Source of the DNA: Aaosphaeria pasadenensis
Taxonomy: Eukaryota; Ascomycota; Dothideomycetes; Pleosporales
Direction: 5' to 3'
DNA length: 64,000 bases
NCBI GenBank assembly: GCA_022813625.1
Contig: JAKLMB010000009.1
Span: forward strand, 496,001-560,000
Every line of letters begins with the position of its first letter. The first letter of the stretch is position 1. Under the pieces are notes generated by a model. That model was not told the DNA's origin. It was given only the letters and a program-made list of their open reading frames with translations, and did no database searches. This document shows positions 43,482 to 54,015 of the stretch, one piece after another. A program made the translations under genes and the position numbers.

Positions 43482-45168
43482 TTATATACCTAAAGATATT
43501 TTCAACCTTTCTAATCCTTTCTGTAAAGCCTCTGGCTCTAAGGTAAACGTGATACGAAACCACCCATTATCTTCTGAATGGTAAACATGCCCAGGCGCAA
43601 TCATAACACCGGCTTTCGAGCAGACTTCTACAAACGCTGCTTCTGCTGCAGGGGAGGCAGCCTGGCCAGGATAGTTAACCAGAACAGAATCTGTAGTTGG
43701 CTTCAAAGTACTACGTAAATTTGTCCAAACAAATAAACCCGCATTTCTATTGACAGTCAGTGATAGGAGCTGATGTCACATGTTATGATTGTACCAACGC
43801 TTGAAACCAATCAACTCCGATTTCAGACAGGAAACCCGTTACTAATCGATAGTTTGCTTCCATTAGTTCCAATTTTCTTCCTATGAAGTTATTACGCCAT
43901 TTCGTATCCTCGAGTATGTATGCCCATATATCCTGTATGATGTGCGACGGCCATGAGAACATGCTAAGAGGGTAAGGTTAGAGTCCCACATGCCAATTGG
44001 TAAGAGTGCTGACCTGATACTTGACATTGCACCTATGACACCCTCATTCTTGGTACAAACAAACCCTAACCTCAGTCCATTGGCGCAGAAGTCTTTACTC
44101 GCGCCGTAGATAACGTGCAAAAACCTCGGATCGATCATGTGCAGTGCCGTAAGCGATAGCACTGAGGTGAAACTGTTCGAGTGCTCTAAATTAGGATTAG
44201 GAAAGACAGAAAATGCATAAATTTCATCTGATATCAGGTGTAAATTATTGGAATGACAGAAAGACATGAACTCCGTCAATGTGTCAGAAGGCTAAGTGAA
44301 AGCGTCAGTAGGTCAAAGTATGATCCAGCGATCTAGCTAGTCTGGATAAAAGAAAGGGAAACACACATAGCATCTACCGAGTGGGTTATGAGGGCTGAAA
44401 AGATAAGATTCAGTCATTTTTCTGGTCTTGGAAAGTGAGATGACCTACTTTGAAATCATCAATGCTCGGATTCTAATCCCTTCGCTCCGTGCTTTCTGCA
44501 AGGCACTGTCTAGAGCTTGCCGATTGATCGATACCTCGAAATTGTCTTCCAGTCCACTATAGCCCGGGACATCATGGTAGGGAACCCCGATCGCAATGAC
44601 ATTGCTCCGATTGAGTAAATCAAAGTCGAATCCATTGTAGTAAGGCTGTGGGATTAGTATGCCGTCCCCACTGTCGCAGATCGACCATGCTAGAGCATCA
44701 ATTGCACCAGCTGCCCCGGATGTTATGAATATATCGTCCAGGGTGATCTTTGCGTTGGAATGAAACGACTCGTTGAGAAAAGTTGCAGCAGCGCAGCGAA
44801 GACGGATCGAACCACGGGGACCTGTGCTATATGTGAGATGTTTCGTAGTTTCGACTGCGACCTGGTCCACATTGTACCTTAGATTTTTGACTCAAGCGAA
44901 GTAGAAATGCCCTGGTACATTACCTGTGATTTTATCAATTTAGACATCTCTCTATGCATTAGACTGTTCTCCGCCAGCCTTAAGTTGACCCTAGGAACAA
45001 TTTAGTCTTGCTAGCAAGTAAAGCTCGAGGCACGGTCAGGGAAATCTCTCACAATCCTTCATCATTGTCGAATGACCATTGGTTGGCCATTAGTTTTATT
45101 CGCGGTCCCCAAATGTCTCGATGGGCATGATTCAAAGCTCCCCGCTCAGATAAAAGATTTGTCTCCAT
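43482..45168 (-). CDS. ACC-synthase-like PLP aminotransferase
   Basis: Fold-type I PLP enzyme related to 1-aminocyclopropane-1-carboxylate synthase. About eight exons from the ATG at 45168 to the TAA at 43482; roughly 430 aa, the family's usual size. Motifs: NLLSERGA at the start, NLRLAENSLMHREM, LTYSTGPRGSIRLR, FITSGAAGAIDAL, PQPYYNGFDFDL with the cofactor Tyr, NPHNPLGRCY, SDEIYAFSVF with the Asp, and YGASKDFCANGLRLGF with the PLP lysine. PGHVYHSEDNGWFRITF has the substrate Arg. Its active site looks complete. A 28-nt exon (44367-44394) carries NPHNPLG. It may act on S-adenosylmethionine or another amino acid; fungal relatives often do not make ethylene precursor. It is divergent from the MFS gene over 504 bases, and its 3' end abuts a decayed LTR element. 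Confidence 0.88.
44367..44394 (-). other. 28-nt microexon coding for the NPHNPLG motif
   Basis: Flanked by CTTTTCAG and GTGTGT. It is needed to join ATTTCAAA and CCTTCTGAC in frame and to complete the cofactor-binding Asn segment of the aminotransferase. Confidence 0.75.
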
Positions 45169-45672
45169 GGCCTTTCCTTGTTTGGATGTGCAAACCCACG
45201 AAGGACAGAGGAATGACTGCAGAGATGACGGCCTATCCGACTTTGGTAGCAAAAGATTCCACAGAGTGAGTGAATCTGGATCCTGAGCCTAGTTAAATAG
45301 AGGCGGGATCATCGACTAAATCTGTGTGCTGCCCAAGAGCCCGAGGCGCGGTTACTTAATACGTTTCTATAAAGCCGAGGGTTCTCAATATTGCTTGGGG
45401 ATTTCGCAATGTACGTCCACAACAAATATAAATTTAGTAGCGGACTGATTATTCAATGACTGAATCTACTTCAGCATTTTGAATATTTCAACACTGTTGA
45501 AATAATCTGACATTGGCGGACATTTTTAGTTCTGCGATACCGTTCTTGAGCGACTCGATACTGCCTTAGACGCTCAGAGCTTGTCCTTAAAGTTCAATTC
45601 AATTTACAAAAGTGATCGACAATTTCACGGCTCAACAGTTTTGGAACAAGAAAATATCCAAGATCCAAGCAC
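45169..45672. promoter_or_regulatory. Shared promoter of aminotransferase and MFS transporter
   Basis: 504 bases between two divergent start codons. It holds CCGAGG at 45341-45346 and AAGCCGAGGGTTCT at 45372-45385. The latter matches, 13 of 14, a site upstream of the neighbouring Zn2Cys6 regulator. Confidence 0.6.
45372..45385 (+). promoter_or_regulatory. Candidate Zn2Cys6 binding site, copy 1
   Basis: AAGCCGAGGGTTCT, in the middle of the shared aminotransferase/MFS promoter. It contains a CCG and, on the other strand, CGG-like half sites of the kind bound by binuclear zinc-cluster dimers. It differs at one base from the site at 50007-50020. Confidence 0.4.
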
Positions 45673-47386
45673 ATGAGAATGGTGGATGCTACCAATACAT
45701 CCAGCTTCTTCACTTCTGAGTCGGAAGATCACCCGCAACATTTGACACATACGAAAAAGTTGATTCTTGTTCTGATAGTCTGTAACGGAATATTATGCGT
45801 GTAGGTAGTATAAATTTCAGTGCTATCTTTGTAACGATGAGCAATCGCTGACTGAATGATCAGCACGTGCTCTAGCTCCATTTACACGACCACATATGCC
45901 CAGATTGATGAAGAGTTCAAATCCGACACGCTGCTATTCACGGCAGGGCTCTCGTTATTCGTTTTTGGAATCGGATTAGGGCCGTTGATAACCGGTCCGC
46001 TGAGTGAGCAGCATGGAAGACGCCCGGTCTACTTAATCTCATGGATTCTGTTTATCATATGGGCGATTCCATCAGCGATTGGGAAAAATATCACCACCTT
46101 AATCATAACAAGGTTCCTAGCAGGGCTGGCCGGTGGAACGTACCTTTCTGTAGCTGGAGGTACCGTGTCGGACATCTATCCAAAAGATAGAATCAAGATT
46201 CCCATGGCTCTTGTCTCCGCGGCAGCCTTTATTGGGCCATGCTTAGGCCCTGTACTGGGCGGTCTCATCAACTACCACCAAAATTGGAGATGGACATATT
46301 GTTTTATCTTGATATGGGCGGCTCTAATTCTCATTGCAGTTTTAATCATGGTACCTGAGACACATCACCGAGTCACGTCTTCACGCGAGTCAAGATCTGC
46401 AGGCAAGAAGGTTAGGGACGGAGGTACAACCGTTAGAGATCCAGATGTCCGTTCGGAGCAACGTGAAAGGCTACTTCTACTGAGGCCATTGTATTTACTA
46501 CTGTGCGAGCCCATGTGCACTATTCTCAGCATCTATACCGCAATTCTTCTTGGAATCCTCTATTTGTTTTTCGGTGGGATCCCGATGATCGTCCAAGAAT
46601 TGTACGGCTTCAACGCCTGGCAGGCTGGATTAACGTTTCTGGGGATAATATGCGGCATGATAACGGCGACCGTCGGTATCATGATCTCCACTTACAGCTC
46701 TTGTCGGTCACCAGTGTCTAGGTTAGTATCAACCAAAGATGGCCAGCCTGAACGACATCTGCCCCTTGCTATCTTTGGTAGTATCCTCAATCCGTTGGGA
46801 CTATTTTGGTTTGCATGGAGCACAAGGTCGGATATTCACTGGATGCTGCCAATCACAGGCTCTGCAGTTTTTGGATGTGGGTGAGTATAAACATTCCATA
46901 GAGCTCTTTCGTGGCGTTTGTGGCGTTTGAAGTGTATACTGATACTGACGAACAAAGGACAATCCTCACGTTTTCTGGGATATTCACCTATCTGGTAGGC
47001 AGTCCTTAGTTTCAATCATGTCTTTTTAGCGACACACAGTTGTGACATGAAAGTATCTTACAGCATTACAGGTTGAAGCATATCATATGTATGCTGCATC
47101 AGTGCTGGCATCAAATGGTCTTTTGCGTTGCACGTTTGCAGGTCAGTTGTCCGTAAAAGCCCTTCTTACATCTGTAGTATTCACGTGTACTAAACCCTCT
47201 AATGCAGCAATATTTCCATTGTTTGGAGCAAAGATGTACAGCGGCCTTGGGTTCACGTGGGCCAACACTGTGCTTGCATTCATGACAGTTTTATTGATGC
47301 CTTTCCCATGTATATTCTTCATATTTGGGCAGAGGTTAAGGACGAAGAGTAATTTTGCTAGAAGTAGCGAGATATTGGGGTGCTGA
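45673..47386 (+). CDS. MFS transporter, DHA1 drug/polyamine type
   Basis: Five exons: 45673..45800, 45864..46880, then short exons near 46958-46995, 47073-47141 and 47209-47386; about 450 aa. The first exon gives a hydrophilic N-terminus and the first half of helix 1. SIYTTTYAQIDEEF and the motif A loop GPLSEQHGRRPVYLISW, then GLAGGTYLSVAGGTVSDIY (motif C region) and WRWTYCFILIWAALILI are typical of the H+-antiporter DHA1 group. Two six-helix halves are separated by a charged loop. The last exons carry VEAYHMYAASVLASNG and PLFGAKMYSGLGFTWA, hallmarks of this subgroup. It probably exports a small molecule. Adjacent to the aminotransferase and regulator, it could export the cluster product. Confidence 0.88.
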
Positions 47387-47495
47387 TAGGCTAGGGAATT
47401 ATCAAACCTTCTTTTTTACAAACCGTGTATTTCCTTAGTGTGCCTCCGATAGCAGCAGGTTGTTCCCAACTTCAGGACAAGAATGATACACACAT

Positions 47496-49828
47496 CTACG
47501 CCCAAGCATCATGTGCACCATCGAAAGGATCTGACAGCATTGGCTCCAGGCTGTCTTGAAGGAACATGTCAATATCCAGAGTATATCCGAGAGGTGATTC
47601 TTGTAGGTTGGCAACTGCCAACATGTCGGGATTCGGGAGAATGCGCCCTCCAACCTCGCAAACTGCGGGATCAGGCTCGTTCACAGTGTAGATACCGCTA
47701 GATACCCACTGGTCTGCAATAGCTATCGGTGCATGCTCTCTAAGTAACACTTGTTCCGGTTCTTCGGGCAATCTGTTTTGCCCAGTTTTAACGACTCTTG
47801 AAGATATCTTAATCAATGAACCTCCGGAGGCATCTTCTGTCAATCGCTTCATAAGTTTTATGAAGGCTTTTGCAATCCAAATGCTAACCGGCCAACTTTT
47901 AGCAAGCTCGCCTAAGGCAAGTAGGCACTGGCGAGATTTGTTCTCTGCCAGTCGTCGACGAGTATGGTCTTCATGACATATCGCAAACGTATGCATCGCG
48001 AGTGCGCCGAAAAGAGCAGGGACTCTAGTGTCATTAGTTGGTATACTCTCAAGATACCATCAGTAACCTACAGATGGATTTGACCATAGTTTATAACCCG
48101 AAAAGCAAGCATGTCTTCCGCCATTCGAGTAATTGAATCGGCTGCTTTACGAGCCATTAAATCTCTATACGATTTATCTAATGCCGAAGCATTCGATTTC
48201 TTCGGTCGATAGAGAAGCACGTGATAATTGCTGTAGGCTGATATCAGTAATTGGGGACTGTATTGTAGCTCAAATGCCCTACTGATAAGCAATGTCAAGC
48301 ATCATGGCCCAAAAGGAGGCCCCGACAGTACCATCGGGATCATTAAGGCAGAGTGATCGTGGGATTTGCGATTTCCACCTCGACAATCTCCCAGCTAAGA
48401 TGCTGGTATCATCTCTAGCTATGGAAGAGTGGCCGGGACTAAATTCTGCCACAAGGATATCTCCCACTAAACATCCTATGATGAGCTCTTGATCCAGATA
48501 CGGGGTCATTGCGGGTCACCTACGTATTCTTGCTAGTCGAGCCATCTCGAGAGTATAATCAATATGGTAAGTCTCTTGAGCGGGGATCAGGTCCGTGTCA
48601 AACGCAGAATCAAAAGTGAGATCAAGTTCTGTAAGTGGTTGCACATCGCAATCGATATCCTGTATACGGCAAGGCCGTCCGAAAGCTGCAGCAGTGTGAC
48701 GATCCCGCACCTATTGAACGTAAGCTTGACGTTGGACATATCAGAATCTACAGAGTGGAAAATTACGTAGATTGACCACCACACTCTCCTCCGTAGTGAT
48801 TGCTGTCTTCTTGAGACCCCGTTCCGCGATGCTCTATCGGGGTAAATAACTGTTATCAAGGTGAAGTCTTGAAAATGCGAACCTGTGCAAGCCTAGATTT
48901 TGCGCCAGAACGGTAGCGCACCCCACCCAGTAGCAGGTATCTTTATGATCATCGGACTTATTCCACCAAAATCCCATAAGGAGCAAGCATGCTACCACAT
49001 TCAACCGGTCTTCATCGTATCCGACATCGTATAATGCTTTCGCCCGTAGATAATGGAATTCTCTAGCAGAGTCTCTGTCTGCGAAGCCTGCTGAGACGAC
49101 TAGGTCATCGTTACCGATCGTGAAGCCTAGTAAACAAATGGTATGTAATACAAGTGGAGAGGCGCGGTCCTCCAGGTATAACTCCAGGAATTGCTCCCGA
49201 TCAAAAACGGGATATGCCGGATGAATCAGCTGAAAGAATGTTCGAACAAGCTGATTGCATAGATCCTTTGGTGGCATCACAAGTGCAGTGGGGACATCAA
49301 TGGTCTTCGACTGCCAGGTTTCAGACTTGGGAGGCCGAGGGGCAGCGAATGAGGCTGGAATGGAGTAGTGTACGTCTTTGGCTTCGACTGATTGATCGTT
49401 GGGTCTATAAATCAGCTCTATTACGTATGATATATCTGATTCCTGTCCTTGCAAATTACTTGCAGTATCAAAGGATGATAATTCCTCTCCCGGGACTTCA
49501 GATGAGGGCGATGAAATCCTAGCCCTCGACTTATTCGCATCTGTTGGGCGCACGTTCGCGTCGAGAGGTGCGCGAGGATTGGACCTTTTCCCCTTCCGGA
49601 CATATCTTGAAGAATTTCGCATCAGACCTTGACATTTAAGACCAGGGCGCGTTTCTAAACGTACTTGCCTCGCCTAGATTCAATCAGTTCGCATGGGATG
49701 GATCTTGTACGACAGTGCCAGCAGGGTTGCCCATCGGCGATATCGCATTTGACACGCCTGGCATTGCATGCTTTGCATGCGATTTTAGCTCGACGAACGC
49801 TGTTCGCTTGCGTGGTAGTAGCCGACAT
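47496..49828 (-). CDS. Zn2Cys6 transcription factor with fungal_trans domain
   Basis: About seven exons on the minus strand. The start at 49828 (MSATTTQAN) puts the zinc cluster at residues 18-46: CKACNARRVKC, then C36, CRTRSIPC, in the form CX2CX6CX7CX2CX6C. The in-frame ATG at 49921 would add 31 residues. The middle homology region follows: QLVRTFFQLIHPAYPVFDREQF, then RAKALYDVGYDEDRLNVVACLLLMGFWW (with the acidic DED motif), a CYWVGCATVLAQNLGLHR segment and RRVWWSIYV. This is the fungal_trans layout seen in cutinase factor CTF1 and its relatives. It ends in an acidic tail ending FDGAHDAWA. Convergent with the MFS gene (109 bases apart), it is the likely regulator of the two-gene unit next door and may also control itself. 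Confidence 0.88.
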
Positions 49829-49904
49829 TTGAGGCTCTGCACCTGATATCTCGATTCGGAGGTGGGGAGACGGCGGCGACGCACCAGTAGATTGCAACAA
49901 GCGA

Positions 49905-49918
49905 AGAACCCGAGGGCT
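49905..49918 (-). promoter_or_regulatory. Weaker copy of the candidate Zn2Cys6 site
   Basis: On the minus strand it reads AGCCCTCGGGTTCT, 10 of 14 bases like the site at 50007-50020. CGGGTTCTTCG is shared exactly between the two sites. Confidence 0.3.
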
Positions 49919-50006
49919 CAAGGATCTCTTATTTCTATTCGAGGCCGTCTAGCCGCCTAAAATCTCGGCAACTTACCTCATAGCAGAAAGTCCCCGATGA
50001 AGCAAG

Positions 50007-50020
50007 AAGCCGCGGGTTCT
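50007..50020 (+). promoter_or_regulatory. Candidate Zn2Cys6 binding site, copy 2
   Basis: AAGCCGCGGGTTCT, about 180 bases upstream of the regulator's ATG, in a nearly palindromic setting (GAAGCCGCGGGTTCTTC). CCG-CGG inverted half sites are typical of Zn2Cys6 dimers; autoregulation is inferred. Confidence 0.4.
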
Positions 50021-50438
50021 TCGTCCTAAACCTGGGGTATTATTCACGTTCGACACTCCCCGCCTCTGAATCCATGCTCGAAGTAGCTCTCGGTGCGTCG
50101 TCTCCTAAAGAATCTTTTTAAAACGAAGTCAAATGGCTTACTCAGTGTAATTGGCTCACAATGGTTTTGAGGTCCGCGGGGATAAGAGGGGCGCTAGGTG
50201 CCAATTTCCGAGACGCTCTGAGTACCCATTCACGCTTTTGGTAACATTCAAATGCGAACAAGTTGGGAAGGTTTGATATGAGAATTTACAAGAAGTTTCT
50301 ACATGCTTGTTCGGTGTTTGATTTGAGCTACATTGAGCTACAAGGCTTGACAATGGATTTCGTCGTGGTCGTGTCGTCTTGGTAGGCGTGTGTTTGTATA
50401 TAACAGCCTACAGGCATCAGAAAAGGGTCATGTTCAGA

Positions 50439-52157
50439 TCATATTCCGAACTGGCCCTCGACCTCCCTCCGCCTCCGCTCTCTCTCGGCCTCCTTCTCAA
50501 GCTCTTGTCGGCGCTTCTCCGCCTCCTCAGTCATGCCCTTCTCGCCCTTGATACGCTGTCGCTCTTCGTACGCAGCTCTGCCTTTCATGATCCTCTCCAC
50601 GATCTCTCCAGCATTGACATTCTGGAAATCGTGGTTCTCGATCTCGCGGTAGATGTTGAGCGCTTTGGCTACGGAGTATGGGTCGTAGGTCAGAGGCATG
50701 AAGGACGTGATTCCGTGATATACGGCCGAAGGTGTGCCATAGGGGAGTGTTAGGAGGAAGGCCTTTGACAGAGAGAATGGCGCGCCATAGACGACGGCAT
50801 CAATGTACTTCGACAATATCAGTTGCTGTTTGGTAAATATGGGGGGAGGAGACTATCTTACCTTGCATTGCAGAACGCAGAGACCGCGCTCAAAGATGTT
50901 CATGATCGGGTAGTTGATGCCTTTCCAGTAGTTGACCACTTCATCATCGTGGATACCTGCGACTACGAAGGCAGGGCTGTAGTCGGATCCCGTCTGCTCT
51001 ATGCGCTGGTTCTTAGCCTCCTCGCTGTACCAGCCTCTCTCTTCTGCGGCTTTCTCTTCGGTCTGCACCACGTGGCGCAGGAACTCAATGTGTCCGGAGG
51101 AGAAGAGATCCCACCCTCCATCGACATATACGACTGATTGCCCTGGTTTCACTCCTTTGCCTTCTACGAGACGTGCGAACTTGCCCTTCTCTTCCTTTAC
51201 CGAGTGATGGTGGTGGCTATGCGATTGGTGTCGCTCTCCAGCACTGGGGCGACGCTCGGAGGTCGGCGTCGGCGCAGAGGACGAGCTCTGTGTAGTCCTT
51301 CTCAGCTTCGCAGGCCGTGAAGCGTGCCAATACCAGACATCGCAACCAGGCGCAAGACCAGTAGAGTCTGTGGCATAGTCTTTGATCCTTTGTAGCATAG
51401 CCTGTCCCGTGGCCTTTCGCTCTTCCTCTCCACCAGGTCCCTCTTCTCCAGCAAGTGCGCGGTCGAGGGATTGTATAAAGTGATTCTTAGTGCACAATAA
51501 CATGCGCCCGACCAAATCGGTGGTGGAGATTCCCGGTGTGCGCTTAACAACCTTGAATCTCCCCGCCTGCTTCACGAATCGGTAACAGTCCTGGCCGCTG
51601 CTGTCGGAAGTGATATCGTCTCCGTGCACAACGTAACGGCAGCCGTAATGCGTGATCCAAGGGAGGGAGGTGACGTAGGGTGCTTTGGGGATGGCGCGCG
51701 TAGCCCAACGGCAGGCTTCTACTGCCATGATACTGCGCATCGTTAGCCGTGGTTGACTTCTTCGAAGCCAGCCATGCTCACCGCTCGTCCAAGCGCATGA
51801 CGGTTGGGCCTTTGTTTTCAAGAATGGCCTCGTCCGAGTGGACGCCGACAAGGAGTTCATTGCCTAGCTGTCGAGCTTGAAGCATCGCACCAGCATGGCC
51901 TATGCAGAGCTGTGAGCTACGATTATGTGAAGAAGAGGTTATAGAGTTGCGCACCATGGTGGCTGAAGTCGAAGCATCCATCAATCCAGATGCGCTCGCT
52001 GGAAACAGGAACGTCATCCTGGGGTCCGACTGGCCACTGGCCGGATTGGGGGAGCCACTCTCCCTGTACAGTAAGTTCAGAAAATGTTGCATATGGGCAG
52101 ACTCCGCGGCAGGGAGTGGTGGTAATGTAGTACCTTTGCGCTCTGGCGGCGGATCAT
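50439..52157 (-). CDS. ECT1: Ethanolamine-phosphate cytidylyltransferase
   Basis: Makes CDP-ethanolamine from CTP and phosphoethanolamine in the Kennedy pathway for phosphatidylethanolamine. Five exons or so on the minus strand; the candidate start at 52157 (MIRRQSAK) joins GEWLPQSGQWPVGPQDD and then IWIDGCFDFSHH-GHAGAMLQAR, the first nucleotidyltransferase domain with an intact HxGH. NKGPTVMRLDER and RTPGISTTDLVGR complete that domain. A His-rich linker precedes the second domain, YVDGGWDLFSSGHIEFL, where HxGH has become SSGH. It ends with a charged coiled tail (RQELEKEAERERRRREVEG). The first exon is short and less certain than the rest. The gene is conserved in fungi and looks functional. 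Confidence 0.88.
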
Positions 52158-54015
52158 CTTGGTGATGGTAGTGGTTGGTAGCTAGGAAGGTAGCTACAGG
52201 TGAGTGGGGGTGTTTTGGTGTTTTGATGTTTTGGTAGGCTGATAGGCGGGGTGGCGGCGGTCCAGGGACGTTTACCCAGTGGATTCGAGGCAGATAATTA
52301 TGCCAAAAGAAACACCGTCTGTCGCAGCCCGCTGTCAACGCCGGCGAAAGGGAGAGAGGGTACGGAGTACTATCTACTGTGTACTGAGATTGAGGGTGAG
52401 GGTGGGACAGGTGGAGGCAGGTGGACGGTGATGTTGCGCATGCACTACTGGAGCTTGCACGTGGCTAAGACCTTGACGCAAGAGCTATAGTACGAGTACC
52501 ACGGAGTCCGTTGTACTCGTATGTAATAGTGTGATATGATTGATTGATTCTTGATTTTATTAGATGAAGAAAGGGATGTTGGAGAGGAGAAGAAAATAAA
52601 ATAAAGTTGAACCAGACTCGGCTCGGATAGTTTGTATGGATTGGGCACCTGGCAGCCGGTGGCCGTCTTGGGCGAGTGGACATGCAAAATGAGTTCCCAC
52701 AGCCCAGTATAATCACAAGCCATGAGGTAACTTACCTACGATGGGATAGGCATAGGTATCTCCTAGGAAGGGAGTGGGACAAACTAACCTCCATTTAATT
52801 GATAAATAACACCCTCCTACTCGAAACTCTTCAGTGGCCAATTAGTGACATGAAGTCGAAGAGAGAACAAGAAACCAAACCTAGGGATAGCTGTCGGGAC
52901 AAGGGCATGTTCCTCTTGCTCATTGGTAAGTATTGGGATTACTCGATAGTCGATGATACATCATTGACCTGCCAGTCTATCCAGTCGTGCCAGTAGTCGC
53001 GCGCGCTTTGTAGGTTGTAGGCATCTCCGAGAAAGTGGCGGCCACGCGCATGCAATCCCTTCCTGTGGCCACCCATCCACCATCCACCATCCACCATCCC
53101 AAGATGTCGTTCGGTATGATTATTATTAAACCATTGTACATACATGTGCCTTACTACGGAGCACCTACGTACCTATTACTACACAATACACTACTACCAC
53201 TACACTCGGAGTACAAAGTATACCGAACCTATAATAAGATGTCGAGTGACCCCCCCCCTCCCACGAGTTATGCTCTCCCTCCAAATCGCCCTGTGATTGT
53301 TCGATCCCTCAATTCCTTTTTTCCATTATTGTCATATGCTGTTGGCCAGCATTGCCATGTCGAAGTAATATAATATAATCCCCAAACAATTGTTCTTAGT
53401 TCGTTACTGGGTACACAGGCTGTCCCTACTATTACTCGTACCCAGCAGATGCCAGGACAGGTACCATACCGTAATACCAACTTACCAAGGTACACCTGTT
53501 CTCTGTGCCCCGGCGACCACAACTACGGCGACGACACTCCACGGACAGCGCGTTAGGACAACTTCAATTATAGTCTTCGGGATACCCCATTTCTTCTTTT
53601 CTTCTTCTCTTCTTTTCCTTTTCTCCTTTCCTCCATTTCCCGACATTCATCACTCCGCCGCGACGATCAACACCACATTACTTACCTACATACGAGTACA
53701 TGCATGCATTTGGGGCGAAAAGAGTACAGCTACATACTTTGCATATACAAATCACTACACAGAACACCCCTCCCCGTACTGTCCGCATATGCTCTACTCT
53801 ATGGCTATTATGCTTCTGAGCTAGGCTTGTCACTCTTAACCCTCTTGTCGCAGGTTGCAGGCCGTAACCCCTGATCGCTCCCCTCCTACTGTACCTTTTC
53901 CTGTACTGAAACCACCCGCTCACCCACTATCGCATTGTCGCTACCGCTAATACCGCAACCACTACCAACCGGACCCAGCGACTTGGGTTGGGTCCCCCCA
54001 AATTCGAAGTCAATC
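52158..54015. other. Intergenic region with simple repeats
   Basis: 1.86 kb between two divergently transcribed genes. Holds a 7-base tandem repeat (CCATCCA, about 3.7 copies, 53073-53098), a poly-C run near 53251-53259 and a strongly pyrimidine-rich tract at 53588-53640. Only short, unsupported ORFs. The long pyrimidine-rich part before 54016 is probably promoter and leader. Confidence 0.5.
53073..53098 (+). repeat. 7-bp tandem repeat CCATCCA
   Basis: About 3.7 head-to-tail copies of CCATCCA, a minisatellite-like stretch in noncoding sequence. Confidence 0.7.

Larger units (their letters stand above)
49829..50438. promoter_or_regulatory. Regulator promoter; downstream side of ECT1
   Basis: 610 bases upstream of the regulator's start and downstream of ECT1. 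It contains two sites resembling the shared motif: AAGCCGCGGGTTCT at 50007-50020, and a weaker one (minus strand) at 49905-49918. No gene seen. Confidence 0.5.
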
